Positions 58,549 to 60,516 of a stretch of 60,516 bases of DNA are shown one piece after another. Source of the DNA: Halomonas ventosae (GTDB lineage: Bacteria; Pseudomonadota; Gammaproteobacteria; Pseudomonadales; Halomonadaceae); contig NZ_SNZJ01000011.1 in NCBI RefSeq assembly GCF_004363555.1, positions 59,013 through 119,528 on the forward strand. The letters run 5' to 3'. Within the stretch, counting starts at the first letter, position 1; each line of letters opens with the position of its first letter. Both the position numbers and the translations under genes were made by a program. The notes beneath the pieces are model-generated. The model was not told the origin of the DNA. It searched no databases and worked only from the letters and a program-made list of their open reading frames with translations.

Positions 58549-60330
58549 ATGAAACTTGTTGACCTTAAGATAGTAGCGAGTGGAAAATCTGGCTGGGAAT
58601 CAGAAACACTATATTTTGGCGAACATATAACACACCTATTCGGCCCAAATGGATGTGGAAAGACTCCAGTCGTTCAGTCAATAGTCTATTGCTTGGGATA
58701 TCCATCGATATTCAGGAATGATATTTATGAAAGATGTAATTATGCGATTCTTACAATCGAGATATGCTCAAAAAATTATACAATAAAAAGAGTAATTGCA
58801 AGAAATGATGTAGATATAACAGTTGTTGAGCCGGATAAAACAGAGCAGCGCTTTTACAACGAGAAAGAATATTCAGAATACCTATTTTCTCTAGTTGGCA
58901 TTGAGCCTAATAACTTAGTCGGAATCAATAATAAATCAGCGCGACCATACCTGGCTACTTTATTGCCAATATTTTTTCTTGATCAAGATGATGGCTACAA
59001 GGAAATCTATTATTCTCCGAGTAAATTTATAAAAGATCAGTTCGTTGAAATGGGCAGGTTGGTTTTTGATTTGCCACCTAAAAACCCATTTGATAGAAAA
59101 AAAGGCAAGTTGAGAGCAAAAGAAAGGTTAACTTTTCTAGACCGCCAGGTCGAGGTTAGTGAAAGAAATTTAGAATTAGCCAAAGAAAAAATACAAGGAA
59201 TAAATGAATCTCCCGAAAGCATAAAAATTGAAATAGCTCTTCTCGAAGGCGAAATCGAAAACTTAAAGAGCTCAGAAGCTAATCATGATGACTCCTTAAC
59301 TGCAATCAACAGGCTTATAAAGAGATCAAAGAATACAGTTTTTTCAATTAGAGAAGAAGCCATTGATACTGAGAAGCGAATAAACAGCTTTAATAAAATA
59401 ACATCAGAAATCCACTCAGAAATTGAAACATTGAGTCTAAACGAAGAGGCTAGGCGAGTTTTTCTTTCCTTTGATGAGATATGTGGGTCTTCGAGTTGTC
59501 AGCTATTTCAAACAAGCTCTGATTCTTACGCAAAGAACTTGCTCTATCTAAAAGATCAAATAAAAGATCTTGAAAGAAACTCAGTACTAGACTCTTCAAA
59601 GCTTTCGCGCTTACAAGACAGGGAGTCCGAGCTTAAAGACGAACTTTCAGACTTGGTGGACAAGAGAAATAATATTCTCCAGAAAAGTGAAATATCATCT
59701 CTCATTGATACTATTTCTAATCTGAAAAATAAAATATTTGAACTTCAGGGGCGGTATGATATTTTAAGTCAGTATGGTTATTTAGAAGAAATGCATATTA
59801 ATTTACTTCGAGAGCGGCAATATGCTTTCGAGGAAGATAAGTCATTAAGCTCAAATTCTGCATCAGTATCAGAGCTTGTGAAGCTACGTTCAGAATTACG
59901 GCAGCTTTATCTGGACTGGCTGGATTTGCTTAATACAAGCAACGTGAGCAGGGATATTACATTCCGAGATGATTTTGTTCCTGTGTTAGGAAAAGAATCA
60001 ATAGCACAGCTAAAAGGAAGTACTCGTATACGAGCCATTCTTGCTTACCATGCAGCTTTGATTGAGTTGATAACTAAGAATAGCTCTAAGCCTTTTAATT
60101 TTTATATTCTTGATACTCCAAAGCAGCACGAAATACATAACAACGACTTGGATTGTTACATCAAAGCCCTTAAGAAGCTGGCAATTGAAGCTGAGGTACA
60201 GATCGTTTTTTCCACAACTGAATATCACTACGATGGAGATTTTCAGGATAAAGAGTGGACACCCAAGTTTCCAGGAGAAAAACAAAAAATGTTTCTATCT
60301 GGAAATCCAATAGGTAAAGTTAAATCGTAA
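58549..60330 (+). CDS. ABC-3C SMC/Rad50-like ABC ATPase
   Basis: 593 residues. Walker A GPNGCGKTP (32-40), Q-loop in FFLDQDDGY (Gln146), a long coiled coil from ~185 to 460 with a Cys pair CGSSSC (312, 317) near its middle, signature-like KGSTRIR (489-495) and Walker B FYILDTPKQ (517-526) where DTP replaces the usual DE. The coiled-coil apex Cys pair may make a zinc-hook-like contact. This layout is that of the SMC-type ATPase in ABC-3C conflict systems. With the two previous genes it forms the third component; its product probably senses foreign DNA or a replication state and licenses the nuclease. Confidence 0.82.
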   Translation: MKLVDLKIVASGKSGWESETLYFGEHITHLFGPNGCGKTPVVQSIVYCLGYPSIFRNDIYERCNYAILTIEICSKNYTIKRVIARNDVDITVVEPDKTEQRFYNEKEYSEYLFSLVGIEPNNLVGINNKSARPYLATLLPIFFLDQDDGYKEIYYSPSKFIKDQFVEMGRLVFDLPPKNPFDRKKGKLRAKERLTFLDRQVEVSERNLELAKEKIQGINESPESIKIEIALLEGEIENLKSSEANHDDSLTAINRLIKRSKNTVFSIREEAIDTEKRINSFNKITSEIHSEIETLSLNEEARRVFLSFDEICGSSSCQLFQTSSDSYAKNLLYLKDQIKDLERNSVLDSSKLSRLQDRESELKDELSDLVDKRNNILQKSEISSLIDTISNLKNKIFELQGRYDILSQYGYLEEMHINLLRERQYAFEEDKSLSSNSASVSELVKLRSELRQLYLDWLDLLNTSNVSRDITFRDDFVPVLGKESIAQLKGSTRIRAILAYHAALIELITKNSSKPFNFYILDTPKQHEIHNNDLDCYIKALKKLAIEAEVQIVFSTTEYHYDGDFQDKEWTPKFPGEKQKMFLSGNPIGKVKS

Positions 60331-60372
60331 ATTTAGCTGACGCCTACGGCGCACCTGGTTTAGGTGTTAAAC
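60319..60372 (+). other. attC-like imperfect inverted repeat
   Basis: 54 bp overlapping the ATPase stop. Outer ends GTTAAAT (60319-60325) and GTTAAAC (60366-60372, matches GTTRRRY); the centre CGCC-TAC-GGCG is a short stem, and intermediate bases pair imperfectly with bulges, as in integron attC sites. The left end deviates from the RYYYAAC rule, so this is at best a degenerate site. Confidence 0.35.
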
Positions 60373-60422
60373 ACTCAGAAAAAATATGTTAGCGTGCCAA
60401 GAAAAAGCCCCCAGCCAGATCA

Positions 60423-60516
60423 TGAACTGACCCCCAATAGTTGGACGGTTCATTCAGCCGGCGCCCAAGGCCTGAGTCCTGTACTGTACGGGGCTCAGGC
60501 CTTTTAGTTTCAGCTT
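60423..60516 (-). mobile_element. End of an IS3-family (IS150-like) insertion sequence, partial
   Basis: TGAACTGACCCCCAATAGTTGG at about 60423-60444 resembles the terminal inverted repeats of IS150-type elements, and the adjoining reading is the C-terminus of OrfB. The element runs off the window. Confidence 0.78.
60454..60516 (-). CDS. IS3-family transposase OrfB, C-terminal end (partial)
   Basis: The last 20 codons read KLKLKGLSPVQYRTQALGAG-stop; the KGxSPxxYR motif is the typical end of IS150/IS3 OrfB (DDE integrase-type) transposases. The catalytic DDE region lies beyond the window edge, so activity cannot be judged. Confidence 0.8.
   Translation of the reverse strand, partial: KLKLKGLSPVQYRTQALGAG

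Overview
The window is a high-GC gammaproteobacterial chromosome segment. Its gene content (BCCT osmolyte transporter, OsmC-YcaO fusion, several small envelope and redox proteins) fits a Halomonas-like member of the Halomonadaceae; this is inference from composition and protein style, since no rRNA or other marker gene is present.

Left to right: positions 1-4.2 kb hold the 5' part of a secreted Gly/Met-rich 18-residue-repeat protein and a large PAS-GGDEF-EAL c-di-GMP protein. From 4.4 to 14 kb is a housekeeping/accessory mix: two GFA-type zinc proteins, a DUF523-DUF1722 protein, an SDR, a methyltransferase, a ClC protein lacking its usual gating residues and overlapping a periplasmic solute-binding protein, a glutaredoxin, a YbaK deacylase and a ChaN-PDZ protein. 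From 14.2 to 19.7 kb is an envelope cluster: lipoprotein, membrane acyltransferase and serine hydrolase coupled by ATGA overlaps, then an L,D-transpeptidase and an MscS channel. From 19.7 to 25 kb are a methyltransferase/GlxA-type regulator pair and an ECF42-type sigma factor with its YCII/DGPF-domain operon; an ECF42-like promoter lies between sigma gene and operon. From 25 to 38 kb come a thioesterase, a Nudix-metallo-beta-lactamase fusion, CDF, SIMPL, BCCT and VTT membrane or periplasmic proteins, a Sel1/peptidoglycan-binding protein, CIA30 and Acg-like proteins and a MacAB-like ABC exporter. From 38 to 47 kb are a universal-stress-protein remnant, a DCC protein, a PagL-like protein, the OsmC-YcaO fusion and an RND pump pair.

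From 46.8 to 54.5 kb the sequence is a tandem duplication of about 3.4 kb. The ancestral order was EamA exporter tail, antibiotic-biosynthesis-monooxygenase (ABM), MocR regulator, LysE exporter, Asp/Glu racemase. The right copy is nearly intact. The left copy is eroded: MocR and LysE survive only as 3' scraps, its racemase is cut off, and other fragments lie inside it. The copy junction carries a 5-bp microhomology.

From about 55.5 kb the composition switches to AT-rich. An integron-type tyrosine recombinase remnant on the minus strand is followed, in divergent orientation, by an AbiGi-like protein and a three-gene ABC-3C conflict system: DUF4297-type nuclease effector, winged-helix middle component and SMC-like ABC ATPase. 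The island ends in an attC-like imperfect hairpin and then the end of an IS3-family (IS150-like) element that runs off the window. This island is the most interesting part: a probable anti-phage system in an unusual, perhaps integron-derived, setting.
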